Source: Limnanthes douglasii subsp. nivea
Taxonomy: Eukaryota > Streptophyta > Magnoliopsida > Brassicales > Limnanthaceae
Reading direction: 5' to 3'
Length of the DNA stretch: 64,000 nt
Assembly: GCA_036936605.1 (NCBI GenBank)
Contig: JAUPFV010000001.1
Coordinates: 344,421,081-344,485,080 of the forward strand
The position numbers were made by a program, and so were the translations under genes. Positions within the stretch are counted from its first letter, which is position 1; every line of letters begins with the position of its first letter. Below the pieces are notes generated by a model that worked only from the letters and a program-made list of their open reading frames with translations, did not search any database and was not told the origin of the DNA. Positions 49,740-60,502 of this stretch are shown in pieces.

Positions 49740-51654
49740 ACTATCCTTTCACGTGTACAAACACGCCAAGATCAACTGTTCTTTGATTATTGGCTGAGAT
49801 TTTAGATCCATTCAGACCCTTTAATGACTCAGGTTGTTTCTACAAACAAATATATACTTTCAAAATTCTTCGACAAACATGTTTGTGAACCTTCATACTA
49901 ACAATAATATTCTTCTCACCTTCGACAGAGCTAACCGTTAGGTTCCAACAAACGTATTTTCACCTAAGTTTTGGCCTAACTCATGTCATCGTAGACATTC
50001 AACGGTTCATTCTCTTTAAGTCTTCGGTTTGCCATCACCATCATTTTAACCTCTTGTGCAGTACATCTGTTTGAGATACTTTTAGCCTTTATCTTACAAT
50101 TTTCTACATAGGCTTATAATAACTCCCAACATTTGTTTCCCCCGATGTTCAACTAATTTTTAGAGACTAGTTCACCGACATCTTAGACTTGCACAAGTTT
50201 AATGTGGTTCGTGAACCTTGAAACCGATAATACCATGGTCAGAGCATCTGAATGATTTTTCTCAATTGAAATCTTTTCGGTCGTAACTTGCTATCACTCC
50301 ACCACATGGTCAGAGCATCCGAATGATTTTTCTCAATTGAAATCTTTTTGGTCGTAACTTGCTATCACTCCACCATATCTCAGAAGACGTGCAATTTGAT
50401 ATATACGTATTTAGTTCTCTTATGTAATTTTATATTCTTCGTCAAATGAAGATCATTAGTATCATCAAAGAACAAAATTATATCTTGTTCAATACTAGTT
50501 ATCTCACTGAATAATACCTGTACCCATATAACTTCCTTTATTGCTGTTATAGCAGCCATAGATTCAGATTATGTTGATGATAAGGCAACAATTTTTTGTA
50601 CACAAAATTTCCACCTACCATTCCCCCCCTAAAAAGTAAATAGATGATCTAAAGTTGATTTTATTGTATCAAGACAACCAGTATAATCAGAATCATCATA
50701 CATTTCCAACATTTTATCAATTGTGTCCTTCCAATTATAACATAACCCAAATTCAACAGAACCCTTAAAGTATTTCATGAGCTACTTAAGGGCTTGTCAA
50801 TGAGGCTTCCGCAGATCTGATATAAATCTGCTCAAAATACTAAAATAGTAGGCAAGATTAGGTTGCATGCATATCATTTCATACATAAAACTTTCAATGA
50901 CATTGACATAAGGTATATCTTGCATGAACTTCTTATCGGTTGCTTCGGTTGGTACTTGAGTGACACTTAGTTTGAAATGGGTACTAATGAAAGTTCCAAC
51001 CTTTTTGGCAGACGTTATGAACTTTTTTAAGGACCTTATGTATGTATTCTTGTTAGGATAAAAAAAAATATCTCTTCGGACTGTATTCTTGATCTGAATA
51101 ACAAGCATCCTTCTAGCCTCTCCCATATCCTTCATCTCAAACTCTTCATTCAACTAAATGTTTAACGTTTCAACCATTCTCTTGTCATTTCTATGTATTA
51201 AGGTATCATCCACATTTAATTGATATAGGATCTAGCTCTGCATATGTGTTTCCCTATTACAAAAAACACAATTTCCATAATAGCTCCTTACATACTTGAT
51301 AGACCTCATAAAATAATGAAATGTTTCATTATGTTGCCTCATCGACTGTTTCAACCCATATAGAGGTATCTTCAAGAAACACACATCTCTTTCCTTCCAT
51401 TCTTTAAAACCTTTCAGCTGATACATGTAGATGGTCGCTTTCATGTTGATACATGTCGTGTCGGACCCTACAGATCTGAATGAATATGTTCAAACACATC
51501 ACTAGTTGTATGGTCACTACGCTGAAACTTGAACCTCTTGATTGTACTTAGCTCGTAACTTTCACGAAAGCTCAACTTCTTAATTATGCTACCTTATAAC
51601 AACCCTTGTTTGCTAAACTCAATAAGGTATTTTGACTTACATACCCAAGTCTTA
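49740..51654 (-). mobile_element. Copia-B copy 2 (minus), right end cut off
   Basis: The 3' LTR is about 50131-49740 (TGTTGGGAGTTATT on minus). RT/RNase H pieces follow at 51153-50797 and 51444-51232 (KIPLYGLKQSMRQ). A GAG-pre-integrase piece then breaks off at 51654. Most of integrase and the RT start were lost. A 63-bp piece (CACCACATGGTCAGAGCATC) near 50300 is duplicated. It matches 3925-4975 of copy 1 and keeps about 560 bp that copy 1 lost. The right half of the element is missing at the join with the ankyrin-PGG fragment. Confidence 0.8.
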
Positions 51655-52239
51655 TACTGTTTTCTTGTTGTCGGATGCTATAGCAATGTTCAGTGCCTCG
51701 ACCTTGATAGTGATATTCTTGTCCATTCTCACTTCTCACTTTGCAGAAAGTGACTTTCTTGTGTCGTTGCCCTCGAAGCTGATGATAGGACTCTCAACAC
51801 TCTTTGTATGGATAATAACAATGGTGGTGGCTTTTAGTGCAGCGCTTTTGTTGACCTACAATCATGAGTTTTACCGGACTCCAATGCTTATAGTGTCTCT
51901 TGCTGCTGTCACCGCTCTATCTTTTGCGTGGTTGCATCGTCGTCTCTTGTTCCATACTATGCGCTCAACATATTGGTCTAGATTCTTTTTAATGCACGTA
52001 ATCCCAGGCTATACAAACAGTAAACCTAATCCTAAACATCTGAGCCATTTTAAATGCATGTTGACTATTTGTAATGTTTTGAATATTGGTTTCCTACTCC
52101 ATGAACTATATATATGTATATCACGTGTGAAATTAAATTATAGTGATAACAAGAAATAAAAAGAGAGATATTCTAATTGAACTATGTTGTATATGTTTTT
52201 TTTTTCATGTTTACATCGACAGTATACATATATATTATA
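51655..52239 (+). pseudogene. 3' fragment of an ankyrin-PGG gene (duplicate of 14572-15140)
   Basis: It begins ACTGTTTTCTTGTTGTCGG inside the PGG exon and runs through the membrane segments (FVWIITMVVAFSAALLLTY) into the 3' flank. About a dozen changes separate it from the gene at 14572. A one-base deletion near 51988 (ATTCTTTTTAAT versus ATTCCTTTTTAAT) shifts the frame and removes the normal C-terminus. There is no start, ankyrin repeat or PGG motif. Left is Copia-B copy 2, right the MULE. Confidence 0.9.
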
Positions 52240-52470
52240 GAGAAAAGTACCTGAAAATACCCACTCAACTATCTTATTACCCGGCAGTACCCAAATTTAA
52301 CATAGTGTTACTTAATACCCAGACTAATAAATTGGACAAAAATACCCTTCCATTATATATACCCATTTTTCAATTCCAACCCACTTTTTCCACCTTCCTA
52401 TCACCCTAAACAAACGCAAAATTCTAATTTTAGAAACCACCAGAAAACAAACCGTTCGACTTTGTTATAC
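52240..52470. repeat. left terminal inverted repeat region of the MULE
   Basis: It is rich in ATACCC/TACCC words (52262, 52276, 52286, 52313, 52340). TGTTACTTAATACCCA pairs with the right end. The outer border is set by loss of ankyrin-PGG homology. No clear target duplication can be checked because the other end is outside. Confidence 0.75.
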
Positions 52471-52471
52471 T

Positions 52472-52486
52472 CTCTCTCTCTCTCTC
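52472..52486 (+). repeat. (CT)n tract in the leader of the ULP-like gene
   Basis: CTCTCTCTCTCTCTC precedes CAAACCCAAAAACCC. Such CT tracts are common in plant 5' leaders. A leader intron follows: donor CAG|GTATGC at 52650, acceptor TTTGTGCAG at 53130. Confidence 0.6.
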
Positions 52487-53603
52487 AAACCCAAAAACCC
52501 TACAGCTTCTCACCGTTCGCACCTTCGACACTATCGCACCGGTCAGCGTCTTTTACTCACTCAGACTACACACCTTCTGTTCGACAAAGTTGTCGTGAAG
52601 TCGTCTCTGAAAGCTTCAATCTCGTTCTCCGACCGGTGAAATTTAACAGGTATGCATTATCGTGGAAAGTGTATATTTTTTTGCATTTTTGATGAATTTG
52701 AACCATTTTTTTCTCTTAATTCACGATAGGCGTTGCTTTTTATACTAGAATGAAGTATCTACTGACGATAGTTGCTCAGTTTATGGGTTTATAGTCGAAG
52801 GCAGGGTAGAATTTTAGTTGCATGTAATACTAATACTTTCCTGAGAAATATTATGTATGTTAGATCTGCATTAGGTAGTTCATTGTTGATTTTGGTGTTT
52901 GTTACATAATTCCCAGATCCCTGCAACGTGCATGTAAAAAGTGTAACAGTTCGCATCCTGATCACCCACTATGCAAACAATTCGCAGCTTGATTGTATGT
53001 TTATGCTTATTTACAATCAATTCGCAGCTTGAGCTGTGAATTGTCTGTTAAAACAGTATTTATATGTACGCGATTCGCAGCTTGTGATGCGAATTATTTG
53101 TGACACTCCAAATGATTTGTGTTTGTGCAGAAAGTATGACAACAAAACCTAGCTACTACAGATCAGGATTGGTGAGCCTTCTGAAGCTACTCAAAGACAT
53201 GCGAATTACAAGGGATTACATTGAAGCTGCAAGAAATACACCCTTCTACACGCTTCTGAAAACAGCGTTCCAAATCCGTAATGAGGAAGAGCTGCCAAGG
53301 AAAAAATTCTACCAAATCATTCAGTATATCATCGAGCGATTCTCTGTGGATAGAGACGCCTTTAGGATTGGCAACAAGTATATAAAGCTAACTGAAAATG
53401 ATATCAAGATCATATTCGGGTTGAGGCATGGCACCGAGAAAATGGTGTTAACAAAAACCGGAGCTTTTCACAACAAGTATGCACCCGACGAGGAGGACGA
53501 ATCAAGGATGATGAAGAAATACTTCATGGGTAAAACTGGCAGGAAAGTAGCAGCTAGTAATACCAAAACAATAACAAATGTCATTATAAAGGTACGTCTA
53601 AAA

Positions 53604-54546
53604 TGGACTTCATCTTTATAAAGCAAGATTTTGTACATTTTTAACATAGTATGTTGTCATTGGTTTTAGAGGAGGGTATAGAGAAGGCCATAAACGAAGA
53701 AGGGGAGCATGAGTTGGAAGACGTGGCGAGGTTGTTGATACTGTTTTTGTGCTCCACGCTATTCTACTCCGTATCTGGAGATATCTTGGGCTGGAGATAT
53801 CTGGACTTCATCTTTATAAAGCAAGATTCTGTACATTTCTAACATAGCATGTTGTCATTGGTTTTACAGGAGGGTATAGAGAAGGCTATAAACGAAGGAG
53901 GGGAGCATGAGTTGGAAGACGTGGCGAGGCTGCTGATACTGTTTTTGTGCTCCACGCTATTCTACTCCGTATCTGGAGATATCCTGGGCTGGAGATATCT
54001 GGACTTCATCTTTATAAAGCAAGATTCTGTATATTTCTAACATAGCATGTTGTCATTGGTTTTACAGGAGGGTATAGAGAAGGCCATAAACGAAGGAGGG
54101 GAGCATGAGTTGGAAGACGTGGCGAGGCTGTTGATACTGTTTTTGTGCTCCACGCTATTCTACTCCGTATCTGGAGATATCCTGGGGTGGAGATATCTGG
54201 ACTTCATCTTTATAAAGCAAGATTCTGTACATTTCTAACATAGCATGTTGTCATTGGTTTTACAGGAGGGTATAGAGAAGGCCATAAACGAAGGAGGGGA
54301 GCATGAGTTGGAAGACGTGGCGAGGCTGCTGATACTGTTTTTGTGCTCCACGCTATTCTACTCCGTATCTGGAGATATCCTGGGCTGGAGATATCTGGAC
54401 TTCATCTTTATAATGCAAGATTCTGTACATTTCTAACATAGCATGTTGTCATTGGTTTTACAGGAGGGTATAGAGAGGGCCATAAACGAAGGAGGGGAGC
54501 ATGAGTTGGAAGACGTGGCGAGGCTGCTGATACTGTTTTTGTGCTC
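53604..54546 (+). repeat. 198-bp tandem array, 4.8 copies, each with a splice acceptor and exon
   Basis: Units start at 53604, 53802, 54000, 54198 and 54396; the last is cut at about 54546. Each holds the end of an intron (TTGGTTTTACAG) and an exon coding EGIEKAINEGGEHELEDVAR and then a hydrophobic stretch, ending in a stop after QDSVHF or DSVYF. Copies differ by a few bases. The first is the most diverged and has TTTTAGAG at the acceptor. Only the last runs on to the next part of the gene (NNYDWAGSILYKLLQ), after a frame change. Confidence 0.95.
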
Positions 54547-56269
54547 AACAGAATAAACAATTATGACTGGGCTGGATCAATACTGTACAAGCTTCTACAA
54601 TCTATCAGGAGTTGCTTAGCAATAGAAAGAGCTGATAAATTCGCCGGCCGCGTCGCCCTTGTAGTTGTAAGATTGATCTATTCAATATAAAAATTAGTTA
54701 TGTACATATCATCGTGTTGATAAAACTTGTCCCCATGCAACAATCGGCCACGAGGTAGCGAAGCAACCTCGATACCAAGCTTCTTCAAATGGTTGGAGTT
54801 AGAGTGCCACGCATCAACCATGAATTATCTTCTTAGAACACCCTACCTGGATAATGACCAGGTATAAGCTTTATATATGTATTGAACTGGGGGTGCATAC
54901 AGTTCGCAGCATATCATTCGTTTTGCTTAGAAAAATGTATCAATCATTTCGCAGCTTGATATGAATTTTACTTCGCAGCTTCTTTTTCAACACAGTTCGC
55001 ATCATATGGTTTACACTTAGTTCGCATCATATGTTTTACACATAGTTCGCAGCATATTGTCCCATACACATTTCGCAGCTCAGAATGTGAAATGTGATTT
55101 AAAATCACACATTTCGCATCATATGATGCGAACTGTTTCTAAAAAACAATTCGTTTGTCTACACCCTCATACTTTCGAAACAATTAATTTACTTACATGT
55201 GCCTCTGTTGGTAGGTTTTAGAAGGTCAATTACAGCTTACCGAGGCTGAAATTTAAGCTTTCGGACCACAAGAAGATAATGAAGATGCAGAAGTAACGGT
55301 ATCTACTTCACCGGAAGAAAGACCTAGGAAGAGGACGAAAAGCACAACATCAAAACCAAAACAAAGGAGACGAGCATCACAGAATGTAATGAATAAGGTG
55401 ATGTCTCCCAGACCCGAACAACCAACACCACCCGAGCCATCGATTCCACCACCAAGACTCCCCAAGCAAACGATTCCACCACAACTGAAAGGAAAATCCA
55501 GGCAGGAGCCCTCCGACAACGACACAACCAGTATGAGTGAAACAATCGGTGATTATGTACTCAAACGCAGAGGTCCTAATCCCGATATTTCTGCAATTGC
55601 TGCTCAATCAAATCGTTTGAAGACATACGCCGACAAGAACAAGTACGAGAGAAAGATTGAAAAACAGGCCAGAGAAGTAAGTATGACTTGACCTTAAATA
55701 ATCACTACAATCAGCACTTAATATGTTTATAAAAAGTTTGCTATCATTTTTGCAGCTGAAAGAATTGAAACGCAAGATAGCGGAACTTGAAGCACAACAA
55801 CTCCACAATGCTATCTCTCAGCCAATTTGCCGGATTGAAAGCCCAATAGAGCAGGTACCAGCAGCACTTCCAAAGAGAGAAGAATCCACTGATCAGCAAG
55901 CACCCGTGTCTAATGTTGATCAGCACCATGCTGATGGAGTACTGCCAGAAGAAAGGGACGATGATGCCCACCATTCACCCATCATGGAGACACATACAGA
56001 GGAGGTAGATAATGTAAGTGGATGATATGATGTTATCAAACAAATATCAGGACTCTTGTGTAGTCCTGTCCAAACGTTTCGCAGCTTAAGCTGCGAATTA
56101 TATAATAAACTAGTGGGTTGGTTATTACACAATTCGCATGCTGAGCTGCGAATTGTTAGGAATGTACAACACAGATAACAGGTCAGCATGCGAATCGTGC
56201 TCAACAATGATTAATTTATGCTTAACCCTTCCACCCTTTTGTTTTTGTTTTATTTTTGTATGAAACAGG

Positions 56270-57126
56270 AGACCGAAAGACAACAACAACAACAGCAGAA
56301 ACAGCAAGACCAGCAGCAGGAACAACAACAACAACAAGAACAACAGCAACAAGAAGAAGAACAACAACAACACCAACAGCAACAACAAGAAGAACAACAA
56401 CAACAACACCAACATCAAGAACAAGAAGAACAACAACAACAACACCAACAGCAAGACCAAGAAGAACACCACCAGCAACAACAACACCAACAGCAAGAAG
56501 AAGAAGAACACCCCCAGCAACAACAACAAGAAGAACACCACCAGCAACAACACCAGCAGCCACAGGTTCAACACGAAGACCGGCAACAAGAATAACAACA
56601 ACGAGAGAAACAAGGACAACAAGAACAACAACAACAGCAACAGATAACCTTGGCGAAGAGAGAAAGGCTAACTCAAGAGATAGCACCTCAAGAGTCAGAA
56701 CCTGTCCATCCCGGTGAAAAGACGGAACTACTTAGCCAGGAAGGACCATCCTTAGAAGACAACACCACTTCTTCGGTGGAACCTCAAAGACCAACGGTGC
56801 TGTCAGCAAAGTCAGAATTGCTAAGCCAACGTGAAACTGTAGGCCCGGTAACAAATCAACTGCAAGCTCCAGAGTCCCACGATAACACAGTAGGTTTACC
56901 CGATGCTTTTGTTGATGGTATTTACACTCAAGTTTCACAGATATTTTTAAATGAAATTGATAATGTATATTACGATTCTATAATACAACGGTCTTTGGAG
57001 AACATGTCGGAGGATGAATTTAATGATTTCTGCCGACACAATCCATATCCTATGCCGAACAAGTCAACGACATTGGTTATCGCTGACCGTGCGGTAAGGC
57101 CTACTTATAATGATTTCCCATCATAA
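56270..57126 (+). other. polyglutamine exon of the ULP-like gene
   Basis: The CAA/CAG-rich stretch 56280-56645 codes Gln with Glu and His (QQQQEEEQQQHQQQQQEE). TAA at 56593 interrupts it, but the same frame continues to 57126 (LAKRERLTQEIAPQE onward). The tail after the tract is acidic and ends in a stop. Long frames on the opposite strand (Leu- or Val-rich) are only mirror images of the repeat. Confidence 0.75.
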
Positions 57127-57170
57127 CATGAGATTTGTGTTAGCAAACTGAATGGGGTATTACAAACGAA

Positions 57171-57231
57171 TATCAGGGTAGGATACGAACTGTTCAGTGA
57201 AACCTCGAACAGTTCGCATCCTACCCTGATA
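57171..57231. repeat. 61-bp hairpin in an intron of the ULP-like gene
   Basis: Arms of 25 bp (57171-57195 and 57207-57231) pair with one mismatch around an 11-base loop. Each arm combines the GTTCG(C/T)ATCC motif with CCCTGATA. It is the longest of the MULE's inverted motifs. Confidence 0.9.
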
Positions 57232-59313
57232 GATACTTATAAATTTATTAAACTGGAACCATACAGTTCGCAGCCTAAGATGCGAACTGTTTGGAGTCGT
57301 TGCAATTATAATCACTGACGCCCTTCTACTTTTGATTTTTGTTATTTACTAAGCTCGAGCCCAGTAAAGAGATAGAGGAGCCAAGTTTTACTCTACTAAC
57401 ACAAACGCAGCCTCAAGTGGCAGAGGAAGAAGAAGAGTTCGTAATAACAATACGGGAACCGCCAGTAGTAGAATACAGCGAGTGGCCAAAGAAAACAAAA
57501 GTAACTGACCGTATCGATCTGGCAGAATACCACAAAATACAGTTAGTTAAAGCCTACGAGAGCGACACCCCTGATCTAGTGGTATGGCAGTTACGAGAGT
57601 CCAAGTTTACATACGGAATCAGGGTACAAGCGAGTGATGTCATGGAACTACCTTTAGAACTGGAGCTGGACGTAAAGGTATCCAATTGTCAACCAATTCT
57701 ATTTTCAATTTTTCAAATATGTATTCTATATTTAACATAAATCTACAACTCCTTTGTTAGGTTATCGATGCTTGGATTCGAAAGATGCTTGAAGAAGCAG
57801 ACTTCAAAGTTCCATGCACTACAGCTAAATGAGAGCATCACGACGCCGTACTGATTTCGGGCATGACTGCGGTAAGTTTAGCTCAGGTAAATTGAACAAA
57901 GTTCTCAGAAAATGTTCTCATTTTAATATACTCTTGCTTGGATGCAGCATCAAATGAAAGCAGGGTGGCAAGTAGAAAATTTGGTGGACATGGCTTTTAG
58001 GATGGGGCGCAAAGATGCCAACATCATCATGGTTCCAGTGTGCACCGAGATGAAGGACACTGTAAACCACTGGACGTTGCTCGTCATCGAAATCGACGCC
58101 AGGACAATTTTAAACTACAATCCGCTTCTACCAAAGCTTCATGCCACAGACAACACCACAAGAACACCTGCACTACTGGTTACTATTCCAAACTATACAC
58201 TTAAATTTAAACACATTTTAAGTATGCATGCTGCGAACTGTGATCGGGATATGCTGCGAATTGTAAGTAAATCAATTGTTTTTTCGCAGCCTATCCATAA
58301 CTCAATTCGCAGCATATGATGCGAATTATGTTGAACGGTGCATTTCAAAACAAAAAGGGGTGCATATCAAATAATTCGCTGCTTAAGCTGCGAATCGTGT
58401 GACATGCCCATGTTGGATTTGTTGTCATACAATTCGCAGCCTAAGGTGCGAATTATGTTGGATTCACTGTCATATAGTTCGCAGCCTAAGATGCGAATTG
58501 TATGTCACCATCTGTTTTTGTTTTTGTGCTTATTCCTAACACTAATTATTATACACAGATCAAATATTTGTTGGATAGAGGATTCCTACCTAAATATAAT
58601 AGAGGGTGGAAGGTGAAAATAGAAAGAGGCATCCCACAACAAAAGTGAAGCACCCTGGACTGTGGTATCTTTGTCTACAAATATGCAGGAGATATTATTG
58701 AGCATGGATCAGTGCAGAGAAAATACGATGCATATATGGTAACTGCCTTCAGAGCAGAGATGTTTTATTACTTTTTAAATGACAAAAACCGCATCGCATA
58801 TGGATGATTCGTGTATTGCTTGTAAATACATTTGTTGCTTGTAAATACATCTGTTGTAATTTTTAGTTTTGTTGTGCATACATAAACAAATTACATTTTC
58901 AGAAATTTGAAAATTCCTTAGCTTATAGTTCGCATCATAACCTGATATATAAGGGTTGATTAATACTCGATTAATTCCAACCAAATAATTCGCAGCAAAT
59001 AATTCCTAACCTGTATGAACAGTTCGCAGCCTAACTTATCATCAAATAGTTCGCAGCCTAACCTGATAGATGGTTATCACTACACACACAGTTCGCAGCC
59101 TGGTATACCAGCTTAAAATCAGTTCGCAGCCTGGTGCAGAAATAAAAAATAAAAAATACAAAGTTCAAGGATACGAACAGGCTGTGGCTTATGCCTTGGT
59201 AAACGTTTTCTCCATTGAGCACACAAAAAACAATCTAATCAAGTACATAATTCATTAAATGCTGATTGGACATGGAGGCTATGTAATGATTACCTTCTTT
59301 CCCTATAAATACC

Positions 59314-59324
59314 TCTAGTAACCA
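59314..59324 (+). promoter_or_regulatory. TATA box of the small MULE gene
   Basis: CTATAAATACC lies about 75 bp upstream of the ATG at 59395, with a plausible leader in between. Confidence 0.6.
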
Positions 59325-59394
59325 AAGGCTAACTTTACACAAAACTCTATATTTTTTTAAAAACACCTCTTTTTCTCTTAGAATTCAAACAGTC

Positions 59395-59781
59395 ATGTCT
59401 TTTTCCACCACCACAACAACCACCTCATACTCAAACTCTGGTTCACTCGGTTCTCTGGGTGACTCCTGGTCATCCTTAACCGTTAACTGGAGTGATGAGT
59501 TGATCATGCCAGCAGTACCACCCCCCAGCCCAGTCTCTGTCTTCGAACTAGACATGTATGATGACTACTACTCTGCTGACTCTCAACCAGTGGAAGTTGT
59601 TCCACAGGTTGCTGCTGAACCTCAGCCAGAACAGGTTCCAATGCTTCCTGCTGCACCTCAGCCAGAAAAGGTGCAACCTCAAACGGCAGAGGTTCGAAAC
59701 AACAAAAGGAAGAGGGACGACGAAGCTGGTCCATCAAGGACAAAAATTTTAAGCATGATGGACGTAGATATTGAAGCTTAA
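59395..59781 (+). CDS. small Pro/Glu-rich protein with a nuclear signal, carried by the MULE
   Basis: I do not recognise this 128-residue protein. It starts Ser/Thr-rich (SFSTTTTTTSYSNSG), has acidic and Pro-rich middle parts, a short repeat (AAEPQPEQVPMLPAAPQPEKV) and a basic cluster (NNKRKRDDEAGPSRTK) that looks like a nuclear localisation signal. No stop or frameshift interrupts it. TATA box CTATAAATACC lies at about 59314-59324, some 75 bp before the ATG; after the stop an AGAGAAAGTGG repeat runs to about 59825. The gene lies between the ULP-like gene and the transposase. A role in transposition, as with accessory MULE proteins, is only a guess. Confidence 0.6.
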   Translation: MSFSTTTTTTSYSNSGSLGSLGDSWSSLTVNWSDELIMPAVPPPSPVSVFELDMYDDYYSADSQPVEVVPQVAAEPQPEQVPMLPAAPQPEKVQPQTAEVRNNKRKRDDEAGPSRTKILSMMDVDIEA

Positions 59782-60502
59782 GAGAAAGTGGAAGAGAAAG
59801 AGAAAGTGGAAGAGAAAGAGGAGAAAGACAAAGATGATCAGCACAAAGAGGTGAAAGAGGAAACAGTTGGTGATGAATCCTCTACCAACTGCTAGAGTTG
59901 GTTTTTGTTTTTTGTTTTTTTGAAATGCAACTAACTAGCACCAGTAGCTTGTAGTGATATGTGTAAAAAGTTGTTAGTTTCTGAAAATATTGTAATCCTT
60001 TTTTTTGTAATCCAATTTGTTTACAGAGTTTCAATGATATAGCGATTCGCATCCAAATACATTTTGCACATCATTCGCATGTTAACCTGCTATATTACTT
60101 ATTTTCAACCTTATTGAATATCCTGGTATTTTTATTAAATCACAATTCGCAGCTTATCATACGACAAATATCAGGACTTCTAATTGATCTCCATTCGCAT
60201 CACAATTATGGCCCTAATTCGCAGCCTATCATGCGAAACGTTTGATATGATAAATGTTTGATATGATTTTACTAGCGATTCGCATCCTCGTGAAATTTCA
60301 CATAAAAACGCATGTAATCCTGATAGATGTTTGTAACAATACACCAACATATTGTACATAATTCGCAACACAGGATGCGAAATGCTTACAACTCCAATAA
60401 TAACAAATACAAAAACACAGGAATGTACAAATGTTTAGTTTGCTGTACAGAACAATAACTATACTACAAAAATAAATGTGATATGGCCAACCAGAATTGT
60501 CC

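Larger units (their letters stand above)
53136..58807 (+). pseudogene. ULP1-like (C48) cysteine protease gene carried by the MULE
   Basis: Enzymes of this family cut SUMO-type modifiers. The start ATG 53136 (MTTKPSYYR) sits five bases after a leader-intron acceptor. Exons read by eye: 53131-53591, one from the tandem array ending near 54546, about 54555-54665, 54735-54862, about 55215-55685 (basic, Pro-rich), 55756-56014 (coiled coil), about 56270-57126 (polyQ), 57353-57678, 57763-57870, 57948-58180 and 58560-58807. The first part resembles the plant domain found ahead of ULP modules (LTENDIKIIFGLRHG). The protease has the catalytic His (NHWTLLVIEID, ~58070) and Cys (LDCGIFVYKY, ~58655). Where the family has Asp, the sequence has Asn (NYNPLL). 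In-frame stops stand at 55254 (TAA), 56593 (TAA), 57830 (TGA) and 58646 (TGA). It looks inactive. Confidence 0.75.

Noticed and set aside
53604..54546. Regular 198-bp repeats as a CRISPR-like array
   Set aside because: The whole unit is repeated without unique spacers and carries plant splice signals in a eukaryotic gene.
56125..56686. Long Leu/Val-rich minus-strand frames as a membrane protein
   Set aside because: They are mirror readings of the CAA/CAG tract on the plus strand, with no start context.
58181..58319. Exon extension of the ULP-like gene through the open frame to 58319
   Set aside because: The stretch holds TTCGCA/TGCGAA motifs and loses family resemblance after the DNTTRTPALL residues, so it reads as intron.
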